From: Streptococcus infantis
GTDB taxonomy: Bacteria; Bacillota; Bacilli; Lactobacillales; Streptococcaceae
Assembly (NCBI RefSeq): GCF_015546995.1
Contig: NZ_JADMUH010000002.1
Location: forward strand, 62,001 to 126,000
Direction of reading: 5' to 3'
DNA: 64,000 bases
Shown here: positions 29,259-39,101 of the stretch, in pieces
How positions within the stretch are numbered: position 1 is the stretch's first letter
Layout of the letters: each line of letters starts with the position of its first letter
Position numbers and translations under genes: made by a program
Notes under the pieces: generated by a model
Database searches by the model: none
Told to the model about the DNA's origin: nothing
The model's input: only the letters and a program-made list of their open reading frames with translations

Positions 29259-29818
29259 TTAAGACCCTTCCATTCACAATCATTCTCATGGTCATCAACT
29301 AGCCCTGCAGCTTGTAGAAATGACAAAACTGCTACGGGACCTGTAAACTTGAAACCTCGTTTTTTGAGATCTTTGGATAATTTCTCAGATAGAGCTGTTT
29401 TGGCAGGCGCCTGGCTGTAGTCAGGCACATCATTGACGATGGTTTGTCCATCCACAAAAGACCAAAGATAGGCATCAAAAGTTCCGAATTCTGCCTGCAC
29501 TTGTAGAAAGGCCTGGGCGTTGGCACGTGTCGCAAAAATCTTGGCACGGTTGCGAATGATGGCCGCATTATCCATCAAAGCTTCCAATTCTTCATCAGTC
29601 ATGTCCGCAACATCTTGAACTTGATAGTCATGAAAAGTTTCCCGAAAGGCTTGTCGTTTATTGAGCACCGTTTCCCAAGACAGACCAGCCTGATAGGTTT
29701 CCATGCAAAGCAACTCAAAAAGCGCTCGGTCGTCATGTAGGGGTTGACCCCATTCCTCATCATGGTAGGCTACATATAGAGGGTTGTTCATTTTAACCCA
29801 GCCACAGCGTTTTGGCAT
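29255..29818 (-). CDS. tag: DNA-3-methyladenine glycosylase I
   Basis: Base-excision repair enzyme removing 3-methyladenine from DNA. The 187-residue sequence opens MPKRCGWVKMNNPLYVAYHD, typical of Tag with its zinc-binding Cys (here Cys5) and a DEEWG element; SWETVLNKRQAFRETF is the conserved central block. Zinc-site His and Cys residues near the C-terminus (DDHENDCEW) are present. AGGAGATTTCT precedes the ATG; 9 nt after ruvA. Confidence 0.95.
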   Translation of the reverse strand: MPKRCGWVKMNNPLYVAYHDEEWGQPLHDDRALFELLCMETYQAGLSWETVLNKRQAFRETFHDYQVQDVADMTDEELEALMDNAAIIRNRAKIFATRANAQAFLQVQAEFGTFDAYLWSFVDGQTIVNDVPDYSQAPAKTALSEKLSKDLKKRGFKFTGPVAVLSFLQAAGLVDDHENDCEWKGLK

Positions 29819-29827
29819 AGAAATCTC

Positions 29828-30421
29828 CTATTTCACCAACATCTTAAGGGCCGACTTGATATAGTTCTCAGCTGTGTCTGTCGTTCCTTCAAAGAATTTC
29901 TTAATTTTCTTGAGCTCAGTTGCCTTGTAGCCCAAAGCCAACATGGCTTCCATAGCTTCTTCCAGTTCTTGGTTGTCACTGCTAGATGGAGCCGCAGTTT
30001 TAGCAGGGAGATCGTCTCCTGCCACAACAACTTTCCCTTCTAAGTCCAACACCATCTGTTGGGCTGTTTTCTTACCGATTTTAGGGAACTTGGTCAAGTA
30101 GGTGATGTTCTTAGTCTCAATAGCTTGAACGAGGCCTGCATTGTCATCAGCTGCGATGATGGCAAGAGCTGAAACAGGGCCGATGCCTGATACAGAAATC
30201 AAGCTGAGAAAGAGCTTTTTCTCATCTTCCGAACGGAAACCGTAAAGTAGCTGAGCATCTTCGCGAACAACTTGATGCACGTAGATTTGCGCTTCTTGGT
30301 TGACTTGTCCTGAGTAAGAATAAGGGTTGGCAACATGCAAGATATAGCCAATACCGTTAGTTTCAAGAACGATGTATTTAGCAGTAATTTTGGTAATAAT
30401 ACCCTTTAGATATTCGTACAT
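29828..30421 (-). CDS. ruvA: Holliday junction helicase subunit RuvA
   Basis: Tetrameric protein that binds four-way junctions and recruits RuvB for branch migration. N-terminal OB domain ([20 protein letters not shown]), tandem helix-hairpin-helix motifs ([13 protein letters not shown] and [16 protein letters not shown]), acidic linker and C-terminal RuvB-binding domain. Length (197 aa) is standard. It lies in a DNA-repair run with mutL upstream and tag downstream. Confidence 0.96.
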   Translation of the reverse strand: MYEYLKGIITKITAKYIVLETNGIGYILHVANPYSYSGQVNQEAQIYVHQVVREDAQLLYGFRSEDEKKLFLSLISVSGIGPVSALAIIAADDNAGLVQAIETKNITYLTKFPKIGKKTAQQMVLDLEGKVVVAGDDLPAKTAAPSSSDNQELEEAMEAMLALGYKATELKKIKKFFEGTTDTAENYIKSALKMLVK

Positions 30422-30438
30422 AATTTTCCCTTCAATTT

Positions 30439-30540
30439 ATACTCAATGAAAATCAAATCTAAACTAGGAAGCTAACCGTAGGCATAACTTGAGTTAGGCA
30501 AGGTGAAGCTGACGCAGTTTAGAGAGATTTTCGAAGAGTA
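30439..30540 (-). repeat. BOX-type repeat between mutL and ruvA
   Basis: About 100 bp, same ends as 10016-10120 (TACTCAATGAAAATC / GATTTTCGAAGAGTA) with a diverged middle. It directly abuts the mutL stop codon (30541-30543) and is part of the mutL-ruvA mRNA. Confidence 0.78.
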
Positions 30541-32490
30541 TTAGTATTTTCCTAGTTCTCGTAAACTAGTGTGATTTTCCTGAATGCGACGGAACATCTT
30601 TTCCATGTCTGACTTGGTAAAATGTACCAAAACAGGACGTCCGTGTGGACAGTTGTATGGATTGTCACATTGGGAGAGTTGGTAGAGGAGTTGTCTAGCC
30701 GAGTGGTCATCGATACGATGGTTAGCTTTGATGGACCGCTTGCAGGACATCATAATGGCCAACTCTGCTCGATATTTCTTGATAGAAACTTCCTTGGTCA
30801 AGAGGAGCATATCGCACATCTCATAGATTCCAGACTCGATTTCCTCCTCTGCCATCCAAATCGGATGTTCACGCAGGATAAATTGATTCTCCCCGTACTC
30901 TGCTAGAAAGACGCCTACTTCCTCTAAAAGAGACATTCTTTCCTTGAGACGAAGGGCATCATCCGCAGGAAATTCAAAGATATAGGGCACTAGGAGTTGC
31001 TGCTGGCTCTGGTCAACATTGCCAATGCTCTCACGGTACTCCTCATACTTAACCCGTTCCTGAGCCGCATGCTGGTCTATGATGTAGAGCCCATCTCGAC
31101 CTTGGGCAAAAAGATAGGTTCCATGCATCTGACCGAAAAATTCCAACTCCGGGAAGCTCGAAGACTCTTCCCGCTCCAACTTATCATAAGCCTTATCCAA
31201 ACTAGCTAGATCTAACTCTGGATGGTCCAGTTGGTCATAGCTAGCTGGCTTTCTCTCTGCAAAATGCAGTTTAGCAGGCTTGGTCAGCTGGTCCAAGGTT
31301 TCCTTGGCAAACAAGGTCAAATCCTGTCTTTCTTCCGTCAGATTCACCTGATGGTCTGCCACCTCAGCTTGTGTCGGTCTTGTCGGTTCATTTTTTTCAT
31401 AGTAGAGCGTATTTTCTCTCAGTGGCAAAGTCGTTTGCTCCACCTTTTCACGATTTCTAACCGCAGATTTGGCCAGATTTTCCAAGGCATCTGGAATCAA
31501 GGTCTGTTCCTTAAGACTCTTTGCAATAGCTTCTGAAACCAGCGCCATCAGTTCTCTTTCCTTGGAAATTCGCACCTCTTGCTTGGTTGGATGCACATTG
31601 ACATCTGCTAAATAAGGGTCGATATGGATGTGAATGACAGCCAGCGGAAAACGCCCCACCATGAGCTTGCTACCGTATCCATCTAAAATGGCACGATTGA
31701 GCAGGAAATTCTTGATATAACGCCCATTGATAAAAAGGCTGATATAGTTACGATTAGCCCGTGTCAATTCAGGCAATGAGACAAAGCCTGAAATTTCAAA
31801 GTCTAGGTCAGAATTCTCAATCTCAACCATTTTTTTAGCACTGGCTAAACCATAAATTCCAGCAATGGCTTGACGCAGTTGACCTGTACCAGCTGTTCGT
31901 GTCATTTCCTTGCCATCACTAATCAGGCTAAAAGAAATCTCAGGATGGGCTAGCCCCAGACGATTGACAATATCAATGATATGAGACAACTCTGCCTGCT
32001 GGCTCTTCATATACTTGAGACGAGCCGGTGTATTGAAAAATAGGTCTTCCACACAAACCTTAGTCCCCACAGGACTGGTCGCTGGAATGATTTCCTCAAC
32101 TTCTCCCCCACGAGCTACTAGCTTGGTCCCGTGACTGGCACCGTCCACCGCTGTCAACAAAGTCAAAACACTGACAGATGCGATAGAGGGCAAGGCCTCT
32201 CCACGAAAACCGAGGGTCCGAATCCGAAAAAGATCCGCTTGATTCTTAATCTTACTGGTCGCATGACGGCGGAGAGCCAACTCGACTTCATCGTGGGCGA
32301 TTCCATGTCCATTATCTGTGATTTGGATCTTTTTAAGTCCAGCTTCTTCAATCTCTACGATAATCTGGCTAGAGCCAGCATCGATAGCATTTTCAACCAA
32401 TTCTTTGACAACGCTAGCAGGACGTTCGATAACTTCTCCTGCTGCAATCTGATTGGCCAAGACTTCTGGCAATTCAATAATATGAGACAT
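30541..32490 (-). CDS. mutL: DNA mismatch repair protein MutL
   Basis: 649 residues. GHKL ATPase N-terminus ([25 protein letters not shown]) and a C-terminal dimerisation domain containing [12 protein letters not shown], which fits the DQHA-x2-E-x4-E endonuclease motif of nicking MutL proteins. Streptococci lack MutH, so strand nicking by MutL is expected. Start preceded by AAAGGGGCTGAAAG. Downstream ruvA-tag-CPBP are read in the same direction with only a BOX repeat between. Confidence 0.96.
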   Translation of the reverse strand: MSHIIELPEVLANQIAAGEVIERPASVVKELVENAIDAGSSQIIVEIEEAGLKKIQITDNGHGIAHDEVELALRRHATSKIKNQADLFRIRTLGFRGEALPSIASVSVLTLLTAVDGASHGTKLVARGGEVEEIIPATSPVGTKVCVEDLFFNTPARLKYMKSQQAELSHIIDIVNRLGLAHPEISFSLISDGKEMTRTAGTGQLRQAIAGIYGLASAKKMVEIENSDLDFEISGFVSLPELTRANRNYISLFINGRYIKNFLLNRAILDGYGSKLMVGRFPLAVIHIHIDPYLADVNVHPTKQEVRISKERELMALVSEAIAKSLKEQTLIPDALENLAKSAVRNREKVEQTTLPLRENTLYYEKNEPTRPTQAEVADHQVNLTEERQDLTLFAKETLDQLTKPAKLHFAERKPASYDQLDHPELDLASLDKAYDKLEREESSSFPELEFFGQMHGTYLFAQGRDGLYIIDQHAAQERVKYEEYRESIGNVDQSQQQLLVPYIFEFPADDALRLKERMSLLEEVGVFLAEYGENQFILREHPIWMAEEEIESGIYEMCDMLLLTKEVSIKKYRAELAIMMSCKRSIKANHRIDDHSARQLLYQLSQCDNPYNCPHGRPVLVHFTKSDMEKMFRRIQENHTSLRELGKY

Positions 32491-32546
32491 CTTTCAGCCC
32501 CTTTCTTAACGATTTTTATCTATTTCTCTGAAAATAAGCTAGTGCT

Positions 32547-32552
32547 ATTATA
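32547..32552 (-). promoter_or_regulatory. Extended -10 promoter of mutL
   Basis: TATAAT with TGG on the minus strand, about 57 nt before the ATG; weak -35. Confidence 0.6.
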
Positions 32553-32631
32553 CCATATTTCACTCGTTTCCAAAAAAGTCCGAGTAGCAACTTTCTTCCC
32601 GATTTTACTAGGTTATTTGCCAAGTTTGTGG

Positions 32632-32637
32632 TAAAAT
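32632..32637 (+). promoter_or_regulatory. Probable -10 of tyrS
   Basis: TAAAAT with a TGG extension, 37 nt before the tyrS ATG. No T-box leader is visible. Confidence 0.5.
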
Positions 32638-32673
32638 AGGTAGAAATAATATTTTAAAAAGGAGAAAAGACAC

Positions 32674-33930
32674 ATGCACATTTTTGATGAGCTAAAAGAG
32701 CGTGGTTTGATTTTTCAAACGACTGATGAAGAAGCTTTACGTAAAGCCCTAGAAGAAGGTCAAGTTTCTTATTATACTGGCTACGATCCAACTGCTGACA
32801 GCCTTCACCTAGGTCACCTTGTCGCAATCTTGACAAGTCGTCGCTTGCAGTTAGCAGGTCACAAACCATATGCGCTCGTTGGCGGTGCTACAGGTCTCAT
32901 CGGAGATCCGTCCTTCAAAGATGCTGAACGTAGTCTCCAAACAAAAGACACAGTAGATGGCTGGGTCAAGTCTATCCAAGGACAACTTTCTCGCTTTCTT
33001 GACTTTGAAAATGGTGAAAATAAAGCTGTCATGGTCAACAACTACGACTGGTTTGGCAGCATCAGCTTCATTGACTTCCTCCGTGATATCGGAAAATACT
33101 TCACTGTCAACTACATGATGAGCAAGGAGTCTGTGAAAAAACGGATTGAAACAGGGATTTCTTACACTGAGTTTGCCTACCAAATCATGCAAGGGTACGA
33201 CTTCTTTGTCCTCAACCAAGAACACAATGTAACCCTTCAAATCGGTGGTTCTGACCAATGGGGAAATATGACTGCTGGTACAGAATTACTTCGTCGTAAG
33301 GCTGATAAGACTGGTCACGTCATCACTGTCCCACTCATTACAGATGCAACTGGTAAGAAATTTGGTAAATCAGAAGGAAATGCAGTCTGGCTCAACCCTG
33401 AAAAGACTTCTCCATACGAAATGTACCAATTCTGGATGAACGTCATGGACGCTGACGCTGTTCGCTTCTTGAAAATTTTTACTTTCTTGTCATTAGACGA
33501 GATTGAAGACATCCGTAAACAATTCGAAGCAGCACCACACGAACGCTTGGCTCAGAAAGTCCTCGCTCGTGAAGTTGTGACTCTTGTTCATGGAGAAGAA
33601 GCTTACAAAGAAGCCCTTAACATCACTGAACAACTCTTTGCAGGAAATATCAAAAACCTTTCTGTCAAAGAACTCAAACAAGGACTTCGTGGCGTGCCAA
33701 ACTACCAAGTACAGGCAGACGAAAATCACAACATCGTTGAACTTCTTGTATCTTCTGGCGTGGTTAACTCAAAACGCCAAGCCCGTGAAGACGTGCAAAA
33801 TGGAGCTATCTACGTCAACGGTGACCGTATCCAAGACCTTGACTATATCTTGAGTGACGCAGATAAGTTAGAGAACGAACTCACTGTTATCCGCCGTGGT
33901 AAGAAAAAATACTTCGTCCTTACATATTAA
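32674..33930 (+). CDS. tyrS: Tyrosyl-tRNA synthetase
   Basis: Class I aminoacyl-tRNA synthetase charging tRNA-Tyr. HIGH-type motif HLGHLV (residues 49-54), tyrosine-binding SDQWGN block, KMSKS-type KFGKS (about 229-233), and a C-terminal S4 RNA-binding domain. Length (418 aa) is normal. AAAAGGAGAAAAGACAC precedes the ATG. Monocistronic. Confidence 0.97.
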   Translation: MHIFDELKERGLIFQTTDEEALRKALEEGQVSYYTGYDPTADSLHLGHLVAILTSRRLQLAGHKPYALVGGATGLIGDPSFKDAERSLQTKDTVDGWVKSIQGQLSRFLDFENGENKAVMVNNYDWFGSISFIDFLRDIGKYFTVNYMMSKESVKKRIETGISYTEFAYQIMQGYDFFVLNQEHNVTLQIGGSDQWGNMTAGTELLRRKADKTGHVITVPLITDATGKKFGKSEGNAVWLNPEKTSPYEMYQFWMNVMDADAVRFLKIFTFLSLDEIEDIRKQFEAAPHERLAQKVLAREVVTLVHGEEAYKEALNITEQLFAGNIKNLSVKELKQGLRGVPNYQVQADENHNIVELLVSSGVVNSKRQAREDVQNGAIYVNGDRIQDLDYILSDADKLENELTVIRRGKKKYFVLTY

Positions 33931-33936
33931 AAACAG

Positions 33937-33968
33937 ACTGGATGCATTTGCTATCCAGTTCTTTTTTT
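33937..33968 (+). terminator. Terminator of tyrS
   Basis: ACTGGAT/ATCCAGT stem followed by a T run. The rlmA -35 lies within the hairpin. Confidence 0.85.
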
Positions 33969-33976
33969 GCTAGACT
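33948..33976 (+). promoter_or_regulatory. rlmA promoter inside the tyrS terminator
   Basis: TTGCTA (33948-33953), 17 bp, TAGACT (33971-33976) with a TGC extension. Predicted start coincides with the rlmA ATG at 33983. Confidence 0.55.
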
Positions 33977-33982
33977 AAAACT

Positions 33983-34831
33983 ATGAATACAAACCTCAAA
34001 CCCAAACTCCAGCGCTTTGCTTCTGCTAGTGCCTTTGCCTGTCCTATCTGCCAAGAAAATCTGACCTTGGTAGATACTAGCCTCAAGTGTAGCAACCGCC
34101 ATTCTTTTGACCTGGCAAAATTCGGCTATGTCAATCTAGCACCACAAATCAAACAATCGGCCAATTACGACAAGGAAAACTTTCAAAATCGCCAGCAAAT
34201 CCTAGAAGCTGGCTTTTATCAGGCTATCTTAGAAGGCATCTCAGACATACTAGCGACTAAATCATCTGCAAAAACTGTCTTGGACATCGGTTGTGGCGAA
34301 GGCTTCTACTCTCGCAAGCTCCAAGAAGCCCATCCTGATAAGACCTTCTACGCCTTTGACATTTCAAAAGACTCAGTCCAAATCGCTGCTAAAAGTGAAA
34401 CCAACTGGGCAGTCAACTGGTTCGTTGGCGACCTGGCTCGACTTCCTATAAAAGACGCCAGCATGGATATCCTGCTTGATATCTTTTCCCCTGCTAACTA
34501 TGGTGAATTTCGCCGCGTTTTATCTCAAAACGGTATCTTAATTAAGGTCATTCCTACCGAAAATCACCTCAAGGAAATTCGCCAAATAGTACAGGACCAG
34601 CTAACAAAGAAGGACTATTCCAACCAAGATATCAGGGAACATTTCCAGGAACATTTCAGCATCCAATCTAGTCAGATAGCCTCCCTGACCAAGCCTATCA
34701 CCGCAGAGCAAAGACAGGCTTTACTCAGCATGACACCCCTCCTCTTTCACGTTGACCAAACCAAGATTGACTGGAGCCAGTTGACTGAGATTACTATCGA
34801 AGCAGAGATTCTGGTTGGGAAAGCACTGTAA
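33983..34831 (+). CDS. rlmA: 23S rRNA (guanine-N1) methyltransferase, RlmA family
   Basis: 282 residues. N-terminal zinc finger (CPICQENL, later C-x3-H in CSNRHSF) that recognises rRNA, then a SAM-dependent methyltransferase domain (VLDIGCGEGFYSRKL). Gram-positive RlmA proteins methylate G748 in helix 35 of 23S rRNA and influence telithromycin binding. There is no Shine-Dalgarno and the -10 lies 6 nt upstream, so the mRNA is probably leaderless. Confidence 0.9.
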   Translation: MNTNLKPKLQRFASASAFACPICQENLTLVDTSLKCSNRHSFDLAKFGYVNLAPQIKQSANYDKENFQNRQQILEAGFYQAILEGISDILATKSSAKTVLDIGCGEGFYSRKLQEAHPDKTFYAFDISKDSVQIAAKSETNWAVNWFVGDLARLPIKDASMDILLDIFSPANYGEFRRVLSQNGILIKVIPTENHLKEIRQIVQDQLTKKDYSNQDIREHFQEHFSIQSSQIASLTKPITAEQRQALLSMTPLLFHVDQTKIDWSQLTEITIEAEILVGKAL

Positions 34832-34847
34832 ATTAGTTTAAATATCA

Positions 34848-34876
34848 AAAAACGCATCTATTTAAGATGCGTTTTT
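34848..34876. terminator. Bidirectional terminator between rlmA and glgP/malP
   Basis: AAAAACGCATCT/AGATGCGTTTTT arms. Confidence 0.88.
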
Positions 34877-34884
34877 GTTTAATC

Positions 34885-37143
34885 TTAGTTCAAGTGCCAG
34901 ATATCTTCGTTATACTGAGCGATTGTACGGTCAGATGAGAAGAATCCTGCTTTAGCAATGTTGACGATCACTTTATCCAACCATGCGTCACGGTTTTCGT
35001 AGTCAGCAAGCATTTGCTCTTTCACTTTGATGTAGTCTTCCAAGTCAAGAAGAGTCATGAACCAATCTTTGTTGATCAATTCATTGTAAAGACGTTCCAA
35101 GCGTTCTTTCTTACCAACTGCAAGAACAGTGTCGCTCACGATAAAGTCAACCAGTGGTTTGATCGCTTTACGAGCGTAGAATTCGCTTGATTTGTAAGCT
35201 GATTTTGCGTAAAGATCGATAACAGTTTCTGAATCTTCACCAAAGATGTAGATGTTTTCGTCTCCAACCAACTCAGCGATTTCCACGTTAGCACCGTCCA
35301 TAGTACCAAGAGTCAAAGCTCCGTTCAACATGAATTTCATGTTACCAGTACCTGAAGCTTCTTTAGAAGCAAGTGAGATTTGTTCTGAGATGTCACATGC
35401 TGGGATCAAGAAGCTTGCTGCAGTAACGTTGTAGTTTTCAACCATTACGACTTGCAAGTGTGGAGCTACTGCTGGGTCGTTAGCAATCACTTCTGACAAG
35501 CAAAGGATTAAGTGGATGATGTCTTGGGCGATTGTGTAGGCAGGAGCTGCTTTACCACCAAAGAATACTGTGATTGGACGAGCAGGGATGTTACCAGCCT
35601 TGATGTCCAAGTATTTGTGAATCACATACAAAGCATTCATTTGTTGACGTTTGTACTCGTGAAGACGTTTGATTTGGATATCAAAGATAGAGTTAGTATT
35701 GATTTCCACACCTTGGTGTTCTTTCAAGTGACGAGCCAACTTACGTTTGTTGTGGGCTTTGATGCTTTCCAATTTTTCTTTGACAGCAGCCTTGTCTTCG
35801 TATGAAAGAAGGTCTTCCAATTTAGAAGCTTCATGGTGCCATTCGCGTCCAAGGATCTCATCCAAGTAGTGAGACAAGCTTGGGTTAGCATGCATGAGCC
35901 AACGACGGAATGTGATACCGTTTGTTTTGTTGTTGAATTTTTCTGGGTAGATGTCGTAGAAAGCTTTCAACTCTGAGTTCTTCAAGATTTCAGTGTGAAG
36001 AGCTGCAACCCCGTTTACGCTGTATCCGTAGTGAATATCCATGTGCGCCATGTGTACACGATCATTCTCATCGATGATTTGAACAGCTGGGTCTTTATAT
36101 TCTGCTTTAACACGGCGGTCCAATTCTTTGATGATTGGTACCAAGTGAGGAACCACTTCTTCCAAGAATTCAAGAGGCCATTTTTCAAGGGCTTCAGCAA
36201 GGATTGTGTGGTTTGTGTAGGCAGTCATGCTACGAACGATAGAGATTGCTTCATCAAGTTCGATACCACGTTCAGTCAAAAGACGGATCAATTCAGGGAT
36301 AACCATTGATGGGTGAGTATCGTTAATTTGTACAACTGCGTAGTCAGCAAGGTCGTGCAAGTTACTTCCTTTTTCGATTGCTTCATCGATGATCAATTGT
36401 GCACCGTTTGAAACCATGAAGTATTGTTGGAAGATACGGAGCAATTCACCTTGTTTGTCGCTATCGTCTGGGTAAAGGAAAAGAGTCAAGTTACGAGCGA
36501 TGTCTGTCTTGTCAAAGTTGATACCATCTTTGATGATTGAAGAATCAACTGAATCCAAGTCAAACAAACGCAAACGGTTTTTAGTAGCCGTCTTGTAACC
36601 AGGTACATCGATATCGTAAAGAGTAGATGTCAATGTGAAGTGTGCAAATGGCACTTGGTAGCTACGACTTGAGCGAACCAACCAGTTTTGGTCAGTCAAC
36701 CAAGCGTTAGGAATAGTTTCTTGTTGGTTGTTTTTAAGAACTTGTTGGAAAAGACCGAAGTGGTAGTTCAAACCAACACCGTCACCATTCAAACCAAGTG
36801 TAGCGATTGAGTCGATAAAGCAGGCTGCCAAACGTCCCAAACCACCATTACCAAGCGATGGTTCCAATTCTACTTCTTCGATTTCGATCAACTCTTTACC
36901 TGCGTCAGCAAGTTCTTTTTTAACTTCGTCATAAAGACCAAGGTTAATCAAGTTGTTTGACAAGAGTTTACCAATCAAGAACTCAGCTGAGATATAGTAA
37001 ACTTTTTTCTTACCAGTGTTGACTGGTTTTTGGCTGCTTGCTAGTTTGCTGTAGTTAAGAAGAGCAAGGTAAAGCTCTTCGTTGCTACATTCTGCGATAG
37101 ATTTATTGTAACGATTTTGTACAAATTCTTTTAATGGTAACAT
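34885..37143 (-). CDS. malP: Glycogen/maltodextrin phosphorylase
   Basis: PLP-dependent enzyme releasing glucose-1-phosphate from the ends of maltodextrins. 752 residues; the PLP-lysine region [15 protein letters not shown] and the NGITFRRWL block are intact. It is the second gene of the malQ-malP operon under MalR control, starting 23 nt after malQ. In pneumococcus the same gene is called malP (also annotated glgP). Confidence 0.95.
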   Translation of the reverse strand: MLPLKEFVQNRYNKSIAECSNEELYLALLNYSKLASSQKPVNTGKKKVYYISAEFLIGKLLSNNLINLGLYDEVKKELADAGKELIEIEEVELEPSLGNGGLGRLAACFIDSIATLGLNGDGVGLNYHFGLFQQVLKNNQQETIPNAWLTDQNWLVRSSRSYQVPFAHFTLTSTLYDIDVPGYKTATKNRLRLFDLDSVDSSIIKDGINFDKTDIARNLTLFLYPDDSDKQGELLRIFQQYFMVSNGAQLIIDEAIEKGSNLHDLADYAVVQINDTHPSMVIPELIRLLTERGIELDEAISIVRSMTAYTNHTILAEALEKWPLEFLEEVVPHLVPIIKELDRRVKAEYKDPAVQIIDENDRVHMAHMDIHYGYSVNGVAALHTEILKNSELKAFYDIYPEKFNNKTNGITFRRWLMHANPSLSHYLDEILGREWHHEASKLEDLLSYEDKAAVKEKLESIKAHNKRKLARHLKEHQGVEINTNSIFDIQIKRLHEYKRQQMNALYVIHKYLDIKAGNIPARPITVFFGGKAAPAYTIAQDIIHLILCLSEVIANDPAVAPHLQVVMVENYNVTAASFLIPACDISEQISLASKEASGTGNMKFMLNGALTLGTMDGANVEIAELVGDENIYIFGEDSETVIDLYAKSAYKSSEFYARKAIKPLVDFIVSDTVLAVGKKERLERLYNELINKDWFMTLLDLEDYIKVKEQMLADYENRDAWLDKVIVNIAKAGFFSSDRTIAQYNEDIWHLN

Positions 37144-37166
37144 TTTTTGTGTCTCCTGATAATGTC

Positions 37167-38684
37167 TTATTTCTTTAATTCTACCAAATTTTCATTAATT
37201 CGGCGATAAATGGTTGTCAAGTCAAGCAAAGTTTCTTCGACAGCAGGAGTCAATTGATCCTCTGTCATACGCCATGACCAGTTTCCACCAAGAGTAGATG
37301 GGAAGTTCATACGAGCTGAACCATCCAACTCTAGCAAATCTTGCATAGTAGCGATAGTCATAAAGCTTACTGATGAAAAGGCTGTACGAAGCATAGCATG
37401 TACTACTGTTTCGTATTCCTTGCGGTTTGTATAGCGTGCCATGTACTCACGTGTTGGATCGTCAATCTCATCACGGTACCAACCAAGAACAGTGTTGTTA
37501 TCGTGTGTTCCTGTATACATAACTGAGTTTGCTGGTGCCAAGTGTGGGCTGTCGATACTTTCATGTTCTGGGTTGAAGGCAAATTGAAGGACTTTCATTC
37601 CTGGGAATCCAGTACGCTCACGAAGCTCGATAACTTCATCAGTCATGAATCCAAGGTCTTCTGCGATGATGTTCAAGTCACCAAGTTCTTCTTTAACCGC
37701 TGCAAAGAGTTTGTAGTCAGGTCCTTTCACCCATTTACCAGGTGCCGCTGTTTTAGAACCAGCAGGGATTTCCCAGTAAGACTCAAATCCACGGAAGTGG
37801 TCGATACGAACGATATCGTAGATTTTAAAGCTTTCACGCAAGCGTTCAATCCACCATTTGTAGCCATCTTTGTCCATTGCTTCCCAGTCATAGATTGGGT
37901 TCCCCCAAAGTTGACCGTCTGCAGAAAACTCATCTGGTGGGCATCCTGCAATGTGAGTCGCTTTTCCGTTTTCATCTGTTTTAAAGAGATGCGGATTAGC
38001 CCACATATCGCTTGAGTCCTCAGCCACATAGATAGGCATGTCTCCAACGATTTCAATGTGGTTATCGTTGGCGTATGCTTTCAATTTCAACCATTGTTGG
38101 AAGAAAAGGTATTGGGTTACGCGATGGTAAACAAGCTTGTCAGCTAATTTCTCACGGTAACTTTCAAGAGTTGAAGCTTTGCGAGCACGAGCATCTGCAT
38201 CTGGCCATTCTGTCCAAGCAAGGTTGTCAAAATACTCTTTGATTGCCATATACTCTGCAAATAGTTCAAGCCATGATTGATTTTCTTGCGCAAATTTTTC
38301 GAAGTCTTTGACATCTCCGACTTCAAGGAAACGTTTGACAGCTTTCTCTAGAAGTGGACGACGTGCGTAGTAGATTTTAGCGTAGTCAACTTCTGTTGGA
38401 TTGCTACCAAAATCAACACCTTCAAGATCACTTGTTTCCAACAATCCTTGCTCTACCAAAATATCAAGATCGATAAAATGAGTGTTTCCAGCAAAAGCTG
38501 AGAATGATTGGTATGGAGAATCTCCATAGCTAGTTGTTCCCAAAGGAAGGATTTGCCAGTAGCGTTGCTTAGTGCGAACCAAGAAGTCAACGAAATCATA
38601 GGCGCTTTGACCAAATGATCCGATTCCGTATGCTCCTGGAAGTGATGAGATGTGCATCAACACACCGCTTTGACGTTTTTTCAT
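37167..38684 (-). CDS. malQ: 4-alpha-glucanotransferase (amylomaltase), GH77
   Basis: Cytosolic enzyme that disproportionates maltodextrins to give chains MalP can use. 505 residues; GH77 landmarks are [13 protein letters not shown] (nucleophile Asp), AEDLG (acid/base Glu) and GTHDNNT. First gene of the operon; its promoter carries a MalR operator just downstream of the -10. The divergent malX transporter brings in the substrate. Confidence 0.96.
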   Translation of the reverse strand: MKKRQSGVLMHISSLPGAYGIGSFGQSAYDFVDFLVRTKQRYWQILPLGTTSYGDSPYQSFSAFAGNTHFIDLDILVEQGLLETSDLEGVDFGSNPTEVDYAKIYYARRPLLEKAVKRFLEVGDVKDFEKFAQENQSWLELFAEYMAIKEYFDNLAWTEWPDADARARKASTLESYREKLADKLVYHRVTQYLFFQQWLKLKAYANDNHIEIVGDMPIYVAEDSSDMWANPHLFKTDENGKATHIAGCPPDEFSADGQLWGNPIYDWEAMDKDGYKWWIERLRESFKIYDIVRIDHFRGFESYWEIPAGSKTAAPGKWVKGPDYKLFAAVKEELGDLNIIAEDLGFMTDEVIELRERTGFPGMKVLQFAFNPEHESIDSPHLAPANSVMYTGTHDNNTVLGWYRDEIDDPTREYMARYTNRKEYETVVHAMLRTAFSSVSFMTIATMQDLLELDGSARMNFPSTLGGNWSWRMTEDQLTPAVEETLLDLTTIYRRINENLVELKK

Positions 38685-38727
38685 ATTAGCACCTCAAGTG
38701 TTTATATTGTTAATTACTTCAATTTTT

Positions 38728-38743
38728 GCGCAAACGTTTGCGC
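38728..38743. promoter_or_regulatory. MalR operator of malQ-malP
   Basis: GCGCAAACGTTTGCGC, a perfect 16-bp LacI-type palindrome at the malQ transcription start. Confidence 0.88.
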
Positions 38744-38750
38744 TAACTAA

Positions 38751-38779
38751 AGTATAACCCATTTCAAAAAGAAATGCAA
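38751..38779 (-). promoter_or_regulatory. malQ-malP promoter
   Basis: TTGCAT (38774-38779), 17 bp, TATACT (38751-38756). A second half-conserved operator (TGCAAGCGTTTT, 38775-38786) overlaps the -35. Confidence 0.82.
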
Positions 38780-38786
38780 GCGTTTT

Positions 38787-38998
38787 TAGAAAACTTTTTT
38801 TGATTTATTTATATAATTAAAAATGAAATTTACTATATCCTCTTCTCTTAACTTGATATTTTTTTCAAAAAAATTGCGCAATCGTTTCCATTCATCCATT
38901 TCCGAACATTTTTTCCTTAATTATTTATCTTTTCTTCCTATTGTAAGGACAGTTTTCAGTTTTTCTTAACTTTAAGCTTTTTAAAAATTTTTATAAAA
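38787..38998. other. Divergent mal regulatory region
   Basis: AT-rich non-coding DNA between the two mal promoters. One further operator-like site, TTGCGCAATCGTTTCC (38875-38890), lies in the middle, which could allow MalR or CcpA looping. No gene. Confidence 0.5.
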
Positions 38999-39003
38999 AA
39001 CGC

Positions 39004-39032
39004 TTGCAACCGTTTTCTGTTTGTGCTATACT
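39004..39032 (+). promoter_or_regulatory. malXCD promoter
   Basis: TTGCAA (39004-39009), 17 bp, TATACT (39027-39032) with a TGC extension. An operator (AACGCTTGCAACCGTT, 38999-39014) overlaps the -35. Confidence 0.85.
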
Positions 39033-39043
39033 AGGGTCATAAG

Positions 39044-39061
39044 GGAAAACGTTTGCGTTTC
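39044..39061. promoter_or_regulatory. MalR operator of malX
   Basis: GGAAAACGTTTGCGTTTC, downstream of the transcription start; LacI-type CGTTTGCG core as at malQ. Confidence 0.75.
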
Positions 39062-39101
39062 CTCGAAATTAAAATTTGTTATTCTTTAGGAGGAATACAC
39101 T

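Noticed and set aside
32491-32673. T-box riboswitch ahead of tyrS
   Set aside because: Leader from the likely -10 is only ~35 nt and lacks the T-box sequence and specifier hairpin.
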